A stretch of DNA of 36,954 nt from Anoxybacillus sp. J5B_2022 (GCF_026847645.1 NZ_JAPSMC010000028.1:1-36954), one strand, 5' to 3'. Shown: positions 1 through 7,710, numbered from the stretch's first letter. Translations and numbers: made by a program. The notes: a model not told the origin generated them from the sequence alone.

Positions 1-9
1 AAATACACA

Positions 10-76
10 TTGACATAAATGAAAGGACATTGATATAATTTTTTATTTTGATTTTTTTATGATAATTTGTTATAAT
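10..76 (+). promoter_or_regulatory. tandem sigma-A promoters of veg
   Basis: Two vegetative promoters are visible. The first is TTGACA (10-15), an 18-nt spacer and TATAAT (34-39). The second is TTGATT (48-53), a 17-nt spacer and TATAAT (71-76), set in very AT-rich DNA that could act as an UP element. veg is among the most strongly transcribed genes in B. subtilis, which fits. Transcription from the second promoter would start near 83, leaving a short leader before the ATG at 101. Confidence 0.8.
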
Positions 77-100
77 TACAAACAGTGAGGTGGAGAGCGA

Positions 101-364
101 ATGGCAAAAACTTTATCCGATATTAAAAAAGCGTTAGATTCCAATATCGGCAAACGCTTGACATTAAAAGCAAATGGCGGGAGAAGAAAAACAATTGAAC
201 GTTGCGGCATTTTGACAGAAACGTATCCTTCCGTGTTTGTCATTGAGCTCGATCAAACAGAAAATGCGTTCGAGCGCGTATCTTACAGCTATGCAGACGT
301 ACTAACAGAAACGGTCAAATTAACGTTTTTAGACGATGATCATATGGCGATGGGCAGGCAGTAG
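101..364 (+). CDS. veg: Veg protein
   Basis: This 87-aa protein matches the Veg family (DUF1021) over its whole length, beginning [20 protein letters not shown]. Veg is small, very abundant, conserved in low-GC Gram-positives and predicted to have a small beta-barrel fold. In B. subtilis it has been linked to biofilm gene expression through SinR and to spore outgrowth, but its biochemical role is not settled. The start is the ATG at 101 behind the ribosome-binding site GAGGTGGAG at 87-95. The gene is monocistronic in B. subtilis; here two strong sigma-A promoters precede it and a long hairpin follows it. Confidence 0.93.
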   Translation: MAKTLSDIKKALDSNIGKRLTLKANGGRRKTIERCGILTETYPSVFVIELDQTENAFERVSYSYADVLTETVKLTFLDDDHMAMGRQ

Positions 365-371
365 ACATTTG

Positions 372-414
372 TTTGCTGCTTTTTGTTTTGTGTTTTTAAA
401 CAAAAAACAGCAAA
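372..414 (+). terminator. long hairpin between veg and sspF
   Basis: Arms 372-388 and 398-414 pair over 17 positions with one mismatch, around a 9-nt loop. It lies immediately after veg and is probably a transcription stop, but no T-run follows the right arm on the + strand, so it is not a textbook intrinsic terminator. The right arm runs up to a candidate sigma-G -10 (AATACTA, 413-419) for sspF, so the hairpin and the next promoter share bases. Confidence 0.4.
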
Positions 415-454
415 TACTAAAGCTGTCGCGGTATTGGAAAGGAGCTGTTTGCGT

Positions 455-634
455 TTGGGTCGACGTCGGGGAATCATGTCGCAGCGTTTTAAAGAGGAAT
501 TAGCGAAAGAGTTAGGGTTTTACGACGTGGTGCAAAAAGAAGGCTGGGGCGCCATCCGAGCGAAAGACGCGGGGAATATGGTGAAACTAGCGATACAAAT
601 GGCCGAACGGCATTTAGCTGACAAAACGAAGTAA
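455..634 (+). CDS. sspF: small acid-soluble spore protein, SspF type
   Basis: This 59-aa protein of the alpha/beta SASP family coats and protects DNA in the dormant spore. It has the family core [12 protein letters not shown], the GPR protease-site-like stretch [14 protein letters not shown] and a lysine-rich end. I chose the TTG at 455 because it gives MGRRRGIMS, matching the B. subtilis SspF N-terminus (MGRRRGVMS), and it sits 10 nt behind AAAGGAG (438-444). The ATG at 476 is the alternative and lacks a ribosome-binding site. A possible sigma-G -10 is AATACTA at 413-419; no good -35 is visible. Forespore expression is inferred from the family. Confidence 0.9.
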   Translation: MGRRRGIMSQRFKEELAKELGFYDVVQKEGWGAIRAKDAGNMVKLAIQMAERHLADKTK

Positions 635-655
635 CGAAAACAACAGCCGCGACAG

Positions 656-684
656 CCGAAGCTTCCCAGCTTCGGTTTTTTGTT
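656..684 (+). terminator. intrinsic terminator after sspF
   Basis: CCGAAGCT (656-663), a 4-nt loop and AGCTTCGG (668-675), followed by TTTTTTGTTT. This is a compact stem with a clear T-run and separates the spore gene from ispE. Confidence 0.9.
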
Positions 685-785
685 TCTTTAAACGAGTGTT
701 TCTTTGCAGGTAATATTAATGATCATCGCAGTTTTGTGGTAAAATGTTCGTATAAGTTTTGAAGTCGTTAAAGTAGGTGGACAGG

Positions 786-1655
786 TTGAGACTATTGGTA
801 AAGGCTCCGGCAAAAATCAATTTATCGTTAGATGTATTACATAAGCGACCAGATGGATATCACGAAGTGAAAATGGTAATGACGACGATTGACTTAGCGG
901 ATCGGATCGAGTTAGTCCCGCTTGCTAGCGATGCGATCAAAATTGTATCGCATAATCGGTTTGTGCCGGACGATCACCGTAATTTGGCATATCAGGCTGC
1001 CAAATTGCTGAAAGAAACGTTTGGAATTCGGAAAGGAGTAGCGATCTCGATTACAAAAACGATCCCTGTAGCTGCCGGATTAGCAGGGGGAAGTAGCGAT
1101 GCCGCTGCGACGTTGCGCGGGTTAAATAAGCTTTGGCAATTGGGACTGACGCTTGATGAATTAGCAGAGCTTGGTGCAAAAATCGGTTCGGACGTGTCGT
1201 TTTGCGTCTATGGCGGGACCGCGCTTGCAACCGGGCGCGGCGAAAAAATTGAGCATATTCCTGCCCCGCCACCATGTTGGGTGATTTTAGCGAAACCGAC
1301 GATTGGAGTCTCGACAGCGGACGTGTATCGGAATTTAAATCTTCAACGCATTATTCATCCCGATGTCGATGGAATGGTACAAGCAATAAAAGATCGCGAC
1401 TATGAACGAATTTGTTCGCTCGTGGGCAATGCGTTGGAAGATGTCACGCTCAGAATGCATCCGGAAGTCGCGCACATTAAAGAGCAAATGAAGCGTTTCG
1501 GAGCGGATGCGGTGTTAATGAGCGGAAGCGGTCCGACGGTTTTCGGTTTAGTTCAATACGATTCGCGCTTACAGCGAATTTACAACGGCTTGCGCGGATT
1601 TTGTGATCAAGTATTTGCCGTACGATTGTTGGGAGAACGGAATTCCCTTGATTAA
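786..1655 (+). CDS. ispE: 4-diphosphocytidyl-2-C-methyl-D-erythritol kinase
   Basis: IspE phosphorylates the 2-hydroxyl of CDP-methylerythritol with ATP in the MEP pathway to isoprenoids, in the cytosol. The 289-aa product has the GHMP-kinase N-terminus ([12 protein letters not shown]), the glycine/serine-rich ATP loop [15 protein letters not shown] at about residues 94-108 and the C-terminal GHMP motif [10 protein letters not shown]. The TTG at 786 is preferred over the upstream GTG at 777. It gives [14 protein letters not shown], aligning with [14 protein letters not shown] of B. subtilis, and follows AGGTGG (775-780). A possible -10 (TAAAAT, 740-745) lies upstream without a convincing -35. 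Confidence 0.93.
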   Translation: MRLLVKAPAKINLSLDVLHKRPDGYHEVKMVMTTIDLADRIELVPLASDAIKIVSHNRFVPDDHRNLAYQAAKLLKETFGIRKGVAISITKTIPVAAGLAGGSSDAAATLRGLNKLWQLGLTLDELAELGAKIGSDVSFCVYGGTALATGRGEKIEHIPAPPPCWVILAKPTIGVSTADVYRNLNLQRIIHPDVDGMVQAIKDRDYERICSLVGNALEDVTLRMHPEVAHIKEQMKRFGADAVLMSGSGPTVFGLVQYDSRLQRIYNGLRGFCDQVFAVRLLGERNSLD

Positions 1656-1698
1656 ATACGTACATTAATGTTATATTTACCTTAAAATATTCGGATTT
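1648..1698 (+). promoter_or_regulatory. purR promoter with a PurBox-like site
   Basis: TTGATT (1648-1653), a 17-nt spacer and TTATAT (1671-1676) make a plausible sigma-A promoter. At 1686-1698, around the predicted start of transcription, AATATTCGGATTT matches the reverse-orientation PurBox (AWWGTTCGGWWWT) at 12 of 13 positions. B. subtilis purR is autoregulated through such boxes. Only one box is seen here, and PurR operators normally occur as pairs, so autoregulation is an inference. Confidence 0.5.
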
Positions 1699-1712
1699 CG
1701 GGAGGTCCATTT

Positions 1713-2537
1713 ATGAAATTAAGGCGCAGTAGCCGCTTAGTGGATATGACGCATTATCTCCTTGAACACCCGCACCAATTAGTGCCGCTTACGTTTTTTG
1801 CTGAACGTTATCAATCCGCTAAATCGTCGATTAGCGAAGATTTAGCCATTATTAAACAAACGTTCGAGCAGCAAGGAATCGGAACGTTAAAAACGATTTC
1901 AGGCGCAGCGGGCGGTGTTCAGTACATTCCTAAAATATCGGTGAACGAAGCAAAAGCAACGGTCACTTATTTATGTGAGCAACTAGCCAATCCGGACCGG
2001 CTTTTGCCGGGAGGATATTTATATATGACGGATATTCTAGGCGATCCGCGGATTGTGAATAAAATCGGACGGCTATATGCGTCGCTTTTTGCAGACCGGG
2101 CCATTGATGTCGTCATGACGATCGCTACAAAAGGAATTCCGTTGGCATATGCCGTTGCTCATTTTTTAAACGTCCCTGTTGTCATTGTGCGCCATGATAA
2201 TAAAGTAACGGAAGGGTCCATGGTAAGCATTAATTACGTTTCTGGTTCGTCGAAGCGCATTCAAACGATGGTCTTGGCGAAACGCAGTTTAGCCGAAGGC
2301 ACGAACGTGTTAATCGTCGACGATTTTATGAAAGCAGGCGGAACGATCAACGGAATGATTAGCTTACTAAATGAATTCAACGCCCGAGTAGCTGGTATTG
2401 GCGTGCTCGTTGAATCAGAAGAGCCGAGCGAACGGCTTGTTGATGAATATATTTCCTTAGTAAAGCTCTCTTCTGTTAATATAAAAGAGAAACAAATTAC
2501 GATTAACGAAGGAAACTACATGAACTTTATCGAGTAA
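1713..2537 (+). CDS. purR: purine operon repressor PurR
   Basis: PurR represses purine biosynthesis and transport genes and is released by PRPP. The 274-aa protein has an N-terminal winged helix (about residues 1-75, including [20 protein letters not shown]) and a C-terminal type-I phosphoribosyltransferase fold. Its PRPP loop [13 protein letters not shown] is at about residues 199-211. It is full length for the family. The ATG at 1713 follows GGGAGGT (1700-1706). It lies 20 nt upstream of ridA, the same pairing as purR-yabJ in B. subtilis, where both are linked to purine control. Confidence 0.95.
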   Translation: MKLRRSSRLVDMTHYLLEHPHQLVPLTFFAERYQSAKSSISEDLAIIKQTFEQQGIGTLKTISGAAGGVQYIPKISVNEAKATVTYLCEQLANPDRLLPGGYLYMTDILGDPRIVNKIGRLYASLFADRAIDVVMTIATKGIPLAYAVAHFLNVPVVIVRHDNKVTEGSMVSINYVSGSSKRIQTMVLAKRSLAEGTNVLIVDDFMKAGGTINGMISLLNEFNARVAGIGVLVESEEPSERLVDEYISLVKLSSVNIKEKQITINEGNYMNFIE

Positions 2538-2556
2538 AAGAAAGGGGACTGTCATC

Positions 2557-2931
2557 ATGAAAAAAGTGGAAACAACAAAAGCACCACAAGCGATTGGACC
2601 TTATTCACAAGGAATCATTGTCAACAATATGTTTTACAGCTCTGGACAAATTCCGTTGACTCCAGAAGGAGAAATGATCCAAGGAGATGTCAAAGAGCAA
2701 ACTCACCAAGTGTTTAAAAATTTACAAGCCGTTCTTGAAGCAGCAGGAGCATCGCTTGACACGGTTGTTAAAACGACTGTGTTCTTAAAAAGTATGGATG
2801 ATTTTGCGGCGATGAACGAAGTGTACGGGCAATATTTCAGCGAACATAAACCGGCGCGTTCTTGTGTGGCCGTTGCGAAATTGCCGAAAGATGCGCTAGT
2901 TGAAATCGAAGTCATTGCGTTAGTGAAATAA
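2557..2931 (+). CDS. ridA: RidA/YabJ-family enamine/imine deaminase
   Basis: RidA hydrolyses reactive enamine/imine intermediates, such as 2-aminoacrylate made by PLP enzymes, to keto acids. In Bacillus, YabJ is also needed for proper adenine-mediated PurR repression. The 124-aa product shows the family signature ([23 protein letters not shown]-terminal [20 protein letters not shown]) with the substrate-binding Arg near residue 101. The ATG at 2557 follows AAAGGGG (2541-2547). No terminator follows, so its mRNA probably reads through into the spoVG region. The spoVG ribosome-binding site has a complementary partner just after this stop codon. Confidence 0.94.
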   Translation: MKKVETTKAPQAIGPYSQGIIVNNMFYSSGQIPLTPEGEMIQGDVKEQTHQVFKNLQAVLEAAGASLDTVVKTTVFLKSMDDFAAMNEVYGQYFSEHKPARSCVAVAKLPKDALVEIEVIALVK

Positions 2932-3001
2932 TGAGTAACTGACGTATGCTCACCTACCTTTCCCACAATTTTGACAGAAACCGGTCGTTTTAGATATTTT
3001 T

Positions 3002-3144
3002 GGCTCTTCACCGAAAGTTGTACTTGACTATTTCAGAACACGCCTTCTCTGTACTTATAAGGAAAAATCAGTAAATCAGATTTTTCGTACACGGCGGCTC
3101 AAGAAAATCCCCCGCTTGTCAAGTACATGTTGTGGTGATGAACC
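3002..3144 (+). mobile_element. 143-bp MITE-like element, copy A, with 8-bp target duplication
   Basis: This non-coding element is identical at every base to 28014-28156 in reverse orientation. Its ends are 27-bp imperfect terminal inverted repeats (GGCTCTTCACC... and, reading in from the other end, GGTTCATCACC...), matching at 21 of 27 positions and ending in a perfect GTACTTGAC/GTCAAGTAC. ATATTTTT flanks it on both sides (2994-3001 and 3145-3152), an 8-bp target-site duplication. An internal hairpin pairs GAAAAATC with GATTTTTC. No transposase is present, so it must be mobilised in trans. The GGCTCTT-type end and 8-bp duplication resemble the ISL3 family, which is an inference. Confidence 0.88.
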
Positions 3145-3174
3145 ATATTTTTTAAAAAATTTTTATAAAAAAAG

Positions 3175-3200
3175 AAGGAAATGCGAGGGGAATGTGGAAT
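3175..3200 (+). promoter_or_regulatory. sigma-H promoter of spoVG
   Basis: AAGGAAAT (3175-3182) and GAAT (3197-3200), 14 nt apart, match the sigma-H consensus (RnAGGAwWW, then RnnGAAT). spoVG is a classic sigma-H gene in B. subtilis. Transcription would start near 3207, downstream of copy A of the mobile element and of the left arm of the masking repeat. Confidence 0.8.
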
Positions 3201-3243
3201 AAAATTAACCAAGTTCTGATATAGGGAAAAGGTGGTGAGCATA

Positions 3244-3534
3244 ATGGAAGTAACTGACGTAAGATTACGCCGCGTGAATACCGAAGGACGTATGAGAGCA
3301 ATTGCCTCTATTACGTTGGATAATGAATTCGTTGTGCATGATATCCGCGTAATCGACGGCAATAATGGTTTGTTTGTCGCCATGCCAAGCAAGCGTACTC
3401 CTGACGGGGAATTTCGCGACATCGCGCATCCGATTAATTCCACAACCCGCGGGAAAATTCAAGAGGCCGTATTGGCCGAGTATTACCGCTTAGGTGAGCT
3501 TGAAGAAGAGCTTGAAGAAGCTGGTGCTTCTTAA
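3244..3534 (+). CDS. spoVG: septation/sporulation regulator SpoVG
   Basis: SpoVG is a small nucleic-acid-binding protein. In Bacillus it affects asymmetric septation and cortex formation, and in staphylococci capsule and virulence genes. The 96-aa product is nearly identical to the B. subtilis protein ([40 protein letters not shown]) with the family's acidic EELEEAGAS tail. The ATG at 3244 is chosen over the GTGs at 3232 and 3235 because AAAAGGTGGTG (3227-3237) is its ribosome-binding site and it matches the known N-terminus. It has its own sigma-H promoter and its own terminator. Confidence 0.96.
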   Translation: MEVTDVRLRRVNTEGRMRAIASITLDNEFVVHDIRVIDGNNGLFVAMPSKRTPDGEFRDIAHPINSTTRGKIQEAVLAEYYRLGELEEELEEAGAS

Positions 3535-3539
3535 ATAGA

Positions 3540-3574
3540 AAAAGCCTGTTCGAATCGGACAGGCTTTTAATTTT
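3540..3574 (+). terminator. intrinsic terminator after spoVG
   Basis: AAAAGCCTGTTCG and CGGACAGGCTTTT form a strong stem around a tiny loop, followed by TTTTAATTTTT. It separates spoVG from glmU. Confidence 0.92.
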
Positions 3575-3594
3575 TGACAAAACAGAATGTTTCC

Positions 3595-3623
3595 TTGAAA
3601 TACATAGCTAATTGAGATATATT
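3595..3623 (+). promoter_or_regulatory. sigma-A promoter of glmU-prs
   Basis: TTGAAA (3595-3600), a 17-nt spacer and TATATT (3618-3623). It lies between the spoVG terminator and glmU and would drive glmU and prs. Confidence 0.7.
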
Positions 3624-3658
3624 CAATATGGATAAAAAGGTAATTGGAGGCCCTATTC

Positions 3659-5035
3659 ATGAAACGATATGCGGTAATATTGGCGGCGGGACAGGGGACA
3701 CGAATGAAATCGAAGCTATATAAAGTGTTGCACCCTGTTTGCGGCAAGCCAATGGTTCAGCATGTAGTCGATCAAGTGTTGCAGCTTGATCTCGAAAAAC
3801 TCGTTACAGTTGTCGGATTCGGTGCCGAACAAGTCAAAGCGCAAATCGGAGATCAAAGCGAATTTGCGCTGCAAGAAGAACAGCTGGGAACAGCACATGC
3901 GGTGATGCAAGCAGCTCCTTATTTGCAAGACAAAGATGGAGTGACGCTTGTCGTTTGCGGAGATACCCCTCTCATTACAGCTGAAACAATGAAAGCGTTG
4001 TTAGAACATCACCTTGCTACTAATGCAAAAGCGACGATTTTAACAGCAATAGCAGAAAATCCTGCTGGTTATGGTCGCATCGTTCGGAACCGTGAAGGGC
4101 ATGTGGAAAAAATTGTGGAACATAAAGATGCGACAGAAGCAGAACGGGCGATCAACGAAATTAATACAGGTACGTATTGCTTCGACAACCGCTCTTTATT
4201 TGAAGCGCTTGCAAATGTATCCAATCACAACGTCCAAGGGGAGTATTACTTAACGGATGTCATCGAGATTTTAAAAACGAAAGGGGAAATTGTTTCCGCT
4301 TATCAAGCGCCTTCTTTTGCAGAAACAATTGGAGTCAATGACCGCGTCGCTCTTTCTCAAGCTGAAAAAATCATGCGCGAACGCATTAATCGTCACCATA
4401 TGACAAATGGTGTGACGATTATCGATCCAGAGCATACATATATATCACCGGAAGTCAAAATTGGACGTGACACCGTGATTTATCCTGGTACTGTCATTGA
4501 AGGGGCAACGGTGATTGGTGAAGACTGCATCATTGGCCCACATTCCGAAATTAAACATTGTTTGATCGGCAACCATACAACGATTCGCCATTCAGTAGCT
4601 CACGATAGCGAAATTGGCGATCACGTTACGATCGGACCGTTTGCTCATATTCGGCCATCTTCGAAAATTGGCGATGAAGTTCGGATCGGAAACTTTGTGG
4701 AAATTAAAAAATCAACGTTCGGAAAAGGAAGCAAAGCGTCGCATTTAAGCTACATCGGCGATGCAGAAGTAGGAGCAGACGTGAATTTAGGTTGCGGCTC
4801 GATTACGGTGAACTATGATGGGAAAAATAAATATTTAACGAAAATTGAAGATGGGGCATTTGTTGGGTGTAACGCGAACTTAATTGCCCCTGTTACGATT
4901 GGGAAAGGTGCTTATGTAGCGGCCGGTTCTACGATTACCGATGATGTGCCGGGGAATGCTTTATCAATTGCCCGCGCCCGTCAAGTGAATAAAGAAAATT
5001 ATGTCGATCGCCTTAACGTTAAGAAAAATTCCTGA
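3659..5035 (+). CDS. glmU: bifunctional N-acetylglucosamine-1-phosphate uridyltransferase / glucosamine-1-phosphate acetyltransferase
   Basis: GlmU acetylates glucosamine-1-phosphate and couples it to UTP, making UDP-GlcNAc for peptidoglycan and teichoic acids. The 458-aa product has the N-terminal nucleotidyltransferase motif [12 protein letters not shown] (about residues 8-19). From about residue 250 it has a left-handed beta-helix of hexapeptide repeats, with acetyltransferase motifs such as GPFAHIRP and [12 protein letters not shown]. The ATG at 3659 is chosen because GGAGG (3646-3650) lies 8 nt before it and [11 protein letters not shown] matches the family; the in-frame TTG at 3644 lies within that ribosome-binding region. 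prs follows 12 nt later, so the two form an operon. Confidence 0.96.
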   Translation: MKRYAVILAAGQGTRMKSKLYKVLHPVCGKPMVQHVVDQVLQLDLEKLVTVVGFGAEQVKAQIGDQSEFALQEEQLGTAHAVMQAAPYLQDKDGVTLVVCGDTPLITAETMKALLEHHLATNAKATILTAIAENPAGYGRIVRNREGHVEKIVEHKDATEAERAINEINTGTYCFDNRSLFEALANVSNHNVQGEYYLTDVIEILKTKGEIVSAYQAPSFAETIGVNDRVALSQAEKIMRERINRHHMTNGVTIIDPEHTYISPEVKIGRDTVIYPGTVIEGATVIGEDCIIGPHSEIKHCLIGNHTTIRHSVAHDSEIGDHVTIGPFAHIRPSSKIGDEVRIGNFVEIKKSTFGKGSKASHLSYIGDAEVGADVNLGCGSITVNYDGKNKYLTKIEDGAFVGCNANLIAPVTIGKGAYVAAGSTITDDVPGNALSIARARQVNKENYVDRLNVKKNS

Positions 5036-5047
5036 TGGAGGTTTATC

Positions 5048-5998
5048 ATGTCTCAATATCTTGATTCGAGTTTGAAACTGTTCGCGTTAAATTCTAATAT
5101 GAAATTGGCGGAAGAGATTGCTCAAGTCATTGGTGTACAGCTCGGAAAATGTTCGGTATCTCGGTTTAGCGACGGTGAAATTCAAATTAATATTGAGGAG
5201 AGCATTCGCGGTGGGGACGTGTTTGTCATTCAATCGACAAGCGCTCCTGTCAATGAACATTTAATGGAACTTTTGATTATGATTGATGCATTGAAGCGCG
5301 CATCTGCTAAAACGATTAGTATCGTCATGCCTTATTACGGCTATGCTCGGCAAGATCGTAAAGCGCGTTCTCGTGAACCGATCACCGCAAAATTAGTGGC
5401 TAATCTTTTAGAAACAGCGGGTGCTTCTCGCGTCATTACACTTGATCTACACGCACCGCAAATTCAAGGATTTTTTGACATTCCGATCGATCATTTAATG
5501 GGTGTGCCAATTTTAGCGGATTATTTTAAAAACAAAAACCTCCAAGACATTGTGATCGTATCCCCGGATCACGGCGGAGTGACACGGGCGCGCAGACTAG
5601 CGGATCGTCTAAAAGCCCCGATTGCGATTATTGATAAACGTCGTCCGAAGCCAAATGTGGCTGAAGTCATGAATATTGTTGGACAAGTGGAAGGAAAAAC
5701 TGCTATCCTAATTGATGATATTATTGATACGGCGGGGACGATTACATTAGCGGCGAACGCGTTAGTGGAAAACGGAGCGGCTGACGTGTACGCATGTTGT
5801 ACACATCCGGTTTTATCAGGGCCAGCGATTGAACGGATTCAAAATTCTAAAATTAAAGAATTGGTTGTAACGAACTCCATTGCGCTTCCGGAAGAGAAGA
5901 AAATTGATAAAATTGTAGAGTTATCTGTTGCTCCTTTGATTGCAGAAGCGATCATTCGCATTTATGAAAAACAATCCATTAGCGCTTTATTCGATTAA
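5048..5998 (+). CDS. prs: ribose-phosphate pyrophosphokinase
   Basis: Prs makes PRPP from ribose-5-phosphate and ATP, supplying purine, pyrimidine, histidine, tryptophan and NAD synthesis. The 316-aa class-I enzyme carries the flexible catalytic loop [15 protein letters not shown], the ATP-site region [18 protein letters not shown] and the PRPP loop [12 protein letters not shown] (about residues 220-231). The ATG at 5048 follows GGAGG (5037-5041). No terminator is visible before ctc, so read-through into ctc is expected; the masking hairpin upstream of ctc fits that. The window also holds purR and hpt, which respectively sense and use PRPP. Confidence 0.97.
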   Translation: MSQYLDSSLKLFALNSNMKLAEEIAQVIGVQLGKCSVSRFSDGEIQINIEESIRGGDVFVIQSTSAPVNEHLMELLIMIDALKRASAKTISIVMPYYGYARQDRKARSREPITAKLVANLLETAGASRVITLDLHAPQIQGFFDIPIDHLMGVPILADYFKNKNLQDIVIVSPDHGGVTRARRLADRLKAPIAIIDKRRPKPNVAEVMNIVGQVEGKTAILIDDIIDTAGTITLAANALVENGAADVYACCTHPVLSGPAIERIQNSKIKELVVTNSIALPEEKKIDKIVELSVAPLIAEAIIRIYEKQSISALFD

Positions 5999-6009
5999 TT
6001 GAAACGGAT

Positions 6010-6065
6010 GTTTAAATCTTCTTGTTTTAGGACAAAGTAATCCGTAGATTCTAAAACAGGAGGGT
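6010..6065 (+). promoter_or_regulatory. ctc promoter (sigma-F/sigma-B type) overlapping an RBS-masking hairpin
   Basis: GTTTA (6010-6014), a 15-nt spacer and GGACAAAGTA (6030-6039) match the sigma-F consensus GYWTA-N15-GGNRANANTR with one mismatch. GTTTAA (6010-6015) is also a perfect sigma-B -35, and B. subtilis ctc is known to use sigma-B and sigma-F. The promoter spacer (6016-6030) is complementary to 6051-6065: 15 continuous pairs, 12 Watson-Crick and 3 G-U, around a 20-nt loop. The right arm contains the whole ribosome-binding site AGGAGGG. RNA begun at this promoter (near 6046) lacks the left arm; prs read-through RNA has both. Confidence 0.7.
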
Positions 6066-6073
6066 GATCATTC

Positions 6074-6703
6074 GTGGCTGTATTAGAGGCGAAAAAGCGG
6101 GCAGAAGACAAACGTTCTTATCTTCGGACCATTCGGTTACAAGGAAACATTCCGGGTGTACTCTATGGGAAAAATGTAAACAATAAAGCGATTTTTGTGA
6201 ATGCGGCTGATTTTATTAAAACGATTCGCGAGGCAGGGCGCAATGCTTTAATTACGCTAAAAGTAGACGAAGAAAGCCATTCTGCTTTGCTTCGCGACAT
6301 TCAAAAAGACCCGCTTCGCAGTGAAATCATCCATGTCGATTTTCAAGCGGTCGATATGTCAACAGAGGTAGATGTTGACGTGAACGTGCATTTGATCGGA
6401 GATGCAGCCGGTGTGAAAGATGGCGGCGTATTGCAACAATCGTTGCATCAGCTGTCCATTCGCGCGTTGCCGGCGAACATTCCGCCTTCGATTGACATCG
6501 ACATTTCTCATTTGCAAGTCGGCGATACGCTGACGGTCGGGGATATTCACACTGACGGGAAATACGAGATCAATCATGAGCCGACCGAAGTCATTGCATC
6601 GGTTTTACCACCGAAGCAAGAAGAAGAAATTCATAGTGGTGAACAACAAGAGGCTGGGCGGCCTGAAGCAGAAGAAGGGCGAGAAACAACACCAGAATCA
6701 TAA
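6074..6703 (+). CDS. ctc: 50S ribosomal protein L25, general stress protein Ctc
   Basis: This is the long (CTC/TL5) form of ribosomal protein L25, which binds 5S rRNA and helps ribosomes under stress. The 209-aa product has an N-terminal L25 barrel (about residues 1-95, with [10 protein letters not shown] and [10 protein letters not shown]), a C-terminal TL5-type beta domain ([35 protein letters not shown]) and a Glu-rich tail typical of Bacillaceae. The start is GTG at 6074, behind AGGAGGG (6058-6064). Its ribosome-binding site is paired in read-through RNA as described for the upstream element. A terminator-like hairpin follows. Confidence 0.94.
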   Translation: MAVLEAKKRAEDKRSYLRTIRLQGNIPGVLYGKNVNNKAIFVNAADFIKTIREAGRNALITLKVDEESHSALLRDIQKDPLRSEIIHVDFQAVDMSTEVDVDVNVHLIGDAAGVKDGGVLQQSLHQLSIRALPANIPPSIDIDISHLQVGDTLTVGDIHTDGKYEINHEPTEVIASVLPPKQEEEIHSGEQQEAGRPEAEEGRETTPES

Positions 6704-6761
6704 TGGAGGCTGTCTAAAAAGGTTTTACTATAGTATTTCGCGTATATATGGTGATGCAAAA

Positions 6762-6793
6762 GGGTGTCCTGTTACTTTTGGGACACCCACTTT
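6762..6793 (+). terminator. hairpin terminator after ctc
   Basis: GGGTGTCC (6762-6769) pairs perfectly with GGACACCC (6781-6788) around an 11-nt loop. The following T-run is short (ACTTTGT), so termination may be partial. Confidence 0.65.
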
Positions 6794-6854
6794 GTACTAC
6801 TACGTAAAGGTACGCACGAATCGTTTTCGCATATGAAAGAGAGGAGATCAACTG

Positions 6855-7415
6855 TTGAAGTTATTCGTCGGTTTAGGAAACCCAGGAAAAGAGTACGAAG
6901 AGACGAGGCATAATGTCGGGTTCATGGTTATTGATGAACTAGTAAAGCGGTGGAATCTTTCTTATAGCCAAGCAAAATTTAACGGAGTTTTTGCCTCCCA
7001 TCTCATTTCCGGAGAAAAAGTTATCTTATGCAAACCGTTGACATATATGAACTTATCAGGAGAATGTGTGCGCCCGCTGATCGATTATTTTAAAATAGAT
7101 CTTGAAGATGTCGTCGTTATTTACGACGATTTAGATCTTCCGGTCGGGAAAATTCGTTTGCGCACAAAAGGGAGTGCCGGAGGGCATAACGGCATTAAAT
7201 CGCTCATTCATCATTTAGGCACAGAGCAATTCAAACGAATTCGCGTTGGCATTGGCCGTCCGCAAAACGGGCAAAAAATAACAGATTATGTATTAGGGAG
7301 ATTTCAAGCCGAAGAAGCATCGGAAATCAAACAAGCGATTGACCGCGCGGCGGATGCTTGTGAAAAATTTGTTACCCAATCATTTTTACAAGTGATGAAT
7401 GAATTTAACGCATGA
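6855..7415 (+). CDS. pth: peptidyl-tRNA hydrolase (SpoVC)
   Basis: Pth releases peptides from tRNAs that have dropped off ribosomes and is essential for tRNA recycling. The 186-aa product has [20 protein letters not shown] with the catalytic His at residue 19, the [14 protein letters not shown] region and [12 protein letters not shown]. The TTG start at 6855 is supported by the N-terminus [11 protein letters not shown] and by AGAGGAG (6839-6845). In B. subtilis the gene is spoVC because a temperature-sensitive allele blocks sporulation. It runs straight into fin with no terminator. Confidence 0.95.
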   Translation: MKLFVGLGNPGKEYEETRHNVGFMVIDELVKRWNLSYSQAKFNGVFASHLISGEKVILCKPLTYMNLSGECVRPLIDYFKIDLEDVVVIYDDLDLPVGKIRLRTKGSAGGHNGIKSLIHHLGTEQFKRIRVGIGRPQNGQKITDYVLGRFQAEEASEIKQAIDRAADACEKFVTQSFLQVMNEFNA

Positions 7416-7468
7416 ATAAATTCCTCCCTAATGGTAAAAAATAAATGTATGGAAAGACCATTGGGAGG
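7414..7468 (+). promoter_or_regulatory. fin promoter (sigma-F type) overlapping an RBS-masking hairpin
   Basis: GAATA (7414-7418), a 15-nt spacer and GTAAAAAATA (7434-7443) fit the sigma-F consensus with one mismatch in each element; the -35 begins inside the pth stop codon. Left arm CCTCCC-T-AATGGT (7423-7435) pairs with ACCATTGGGAGG (7457-7468): 12 bp with one bulged T and a 21-nt loop. The right arm contains the fin ribosome-binding site GGGAGG (7463-7468). RNA begun at this promoter (near 7450) would lack the left arm; pth read-through RNA would fold the site away. Geometry is the same as at ctc and yabS. Confidence 0.62.
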
Positions 7469-7476
7469 TTACGGAC

Positions 7477-7707
7477 ATGGCACTGCATTATTATTGCCGA
7501 CATTGTGGAGTCAAAATCGGAACGCTCGATCACGTTTCATTATATAGCGAACAGCTAGGATTTCATCATTTAACAGAAGAAGAACGATTAGAAATGATCT
7601 CGTATTTGCCAAACGGAGAAATTCAAGTCAAAACGATTTGTGAAGATTGTCAAGAAGCGCTAGAGCGGTATCCGGAATGGCATCAATACGAGAAATTTAT
7701 TCAGTAG
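7477..7707 (+). CDS. fin: anti-sigma-F factor Fin
   Basis: Fin (formerly YabK) is made in the forespore and inhibits sigma-F, helping the switch to sigma-G. The 76-aa product has the two zinc-knuckle pairs expected of Fin: CRHCG near the N-terminus and CEDC near residue 56. The ATG at 7477 follows GGGAGG (7463-7468) at 8 nt. It lies between pth and mfd as in B. subtilis. The upstream hairpin would keep it off in read-through pth mRNA, sensible for an inhibitor of a developmental sigma factor. It has its own terminator. Confidence 0.92.
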   Translation: MALHYYCRHCGVKIGTLDHVSLYSEQLGFHHLTEEERLEMISYLPNGEIQVKTICEDCQEALERYPEWHQYEKFIQ

Positions 7708-7710
7708 AGA

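Larger units (their letters stand above)
2945..3243 (+). promoter_or_regulatory. inverted repeat masking the spoVG ribosome-binding site in ridA read-through RNA
   Basis: The left arm 2945-2964, just after the ridA stop, is complementary to 3224-3243, which holds the spoVG ribosome-binding region. TATGCTCACC (2945-2954) pairs perfectly with GGTGAGCATA (3234-3243). After a bulged T2955, ACC-TTT-CCC (2956-2964) pairs with GGG-AAAA-GGT (3224-3233), leaving one unpaired A. That is about 19 bp. The sigma-H promoter lies between the arms, so only read-through RNA contains both. The arms are now 259 nt apart because a 143-bp mobile element lies between them; without it they would be 108 nt apart. 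The structure is visible in sequence; the function is inferred. Confidence 0.55.

Noticed and set aside
1051-1275. Open reading frames on the - strand inside ispE and many other genes
   Set aside because: They lie wholly inside well-conserved + strand genes, have no ribosome-binding sites and show no recognisable protein features; they are shadows of biased codon use.
2703-3011. A - strand frame across ridA into the intergenic region
   Set aside because: Most of it is the antisense of conserved ridA, and the remainder enters the non-coding element; no family resemblance.
3020-3062. A promoter inside the MITE (TTGACT and TATAAG)
   Set aside because: The spacing is about 26 nt, far outside the usable range.
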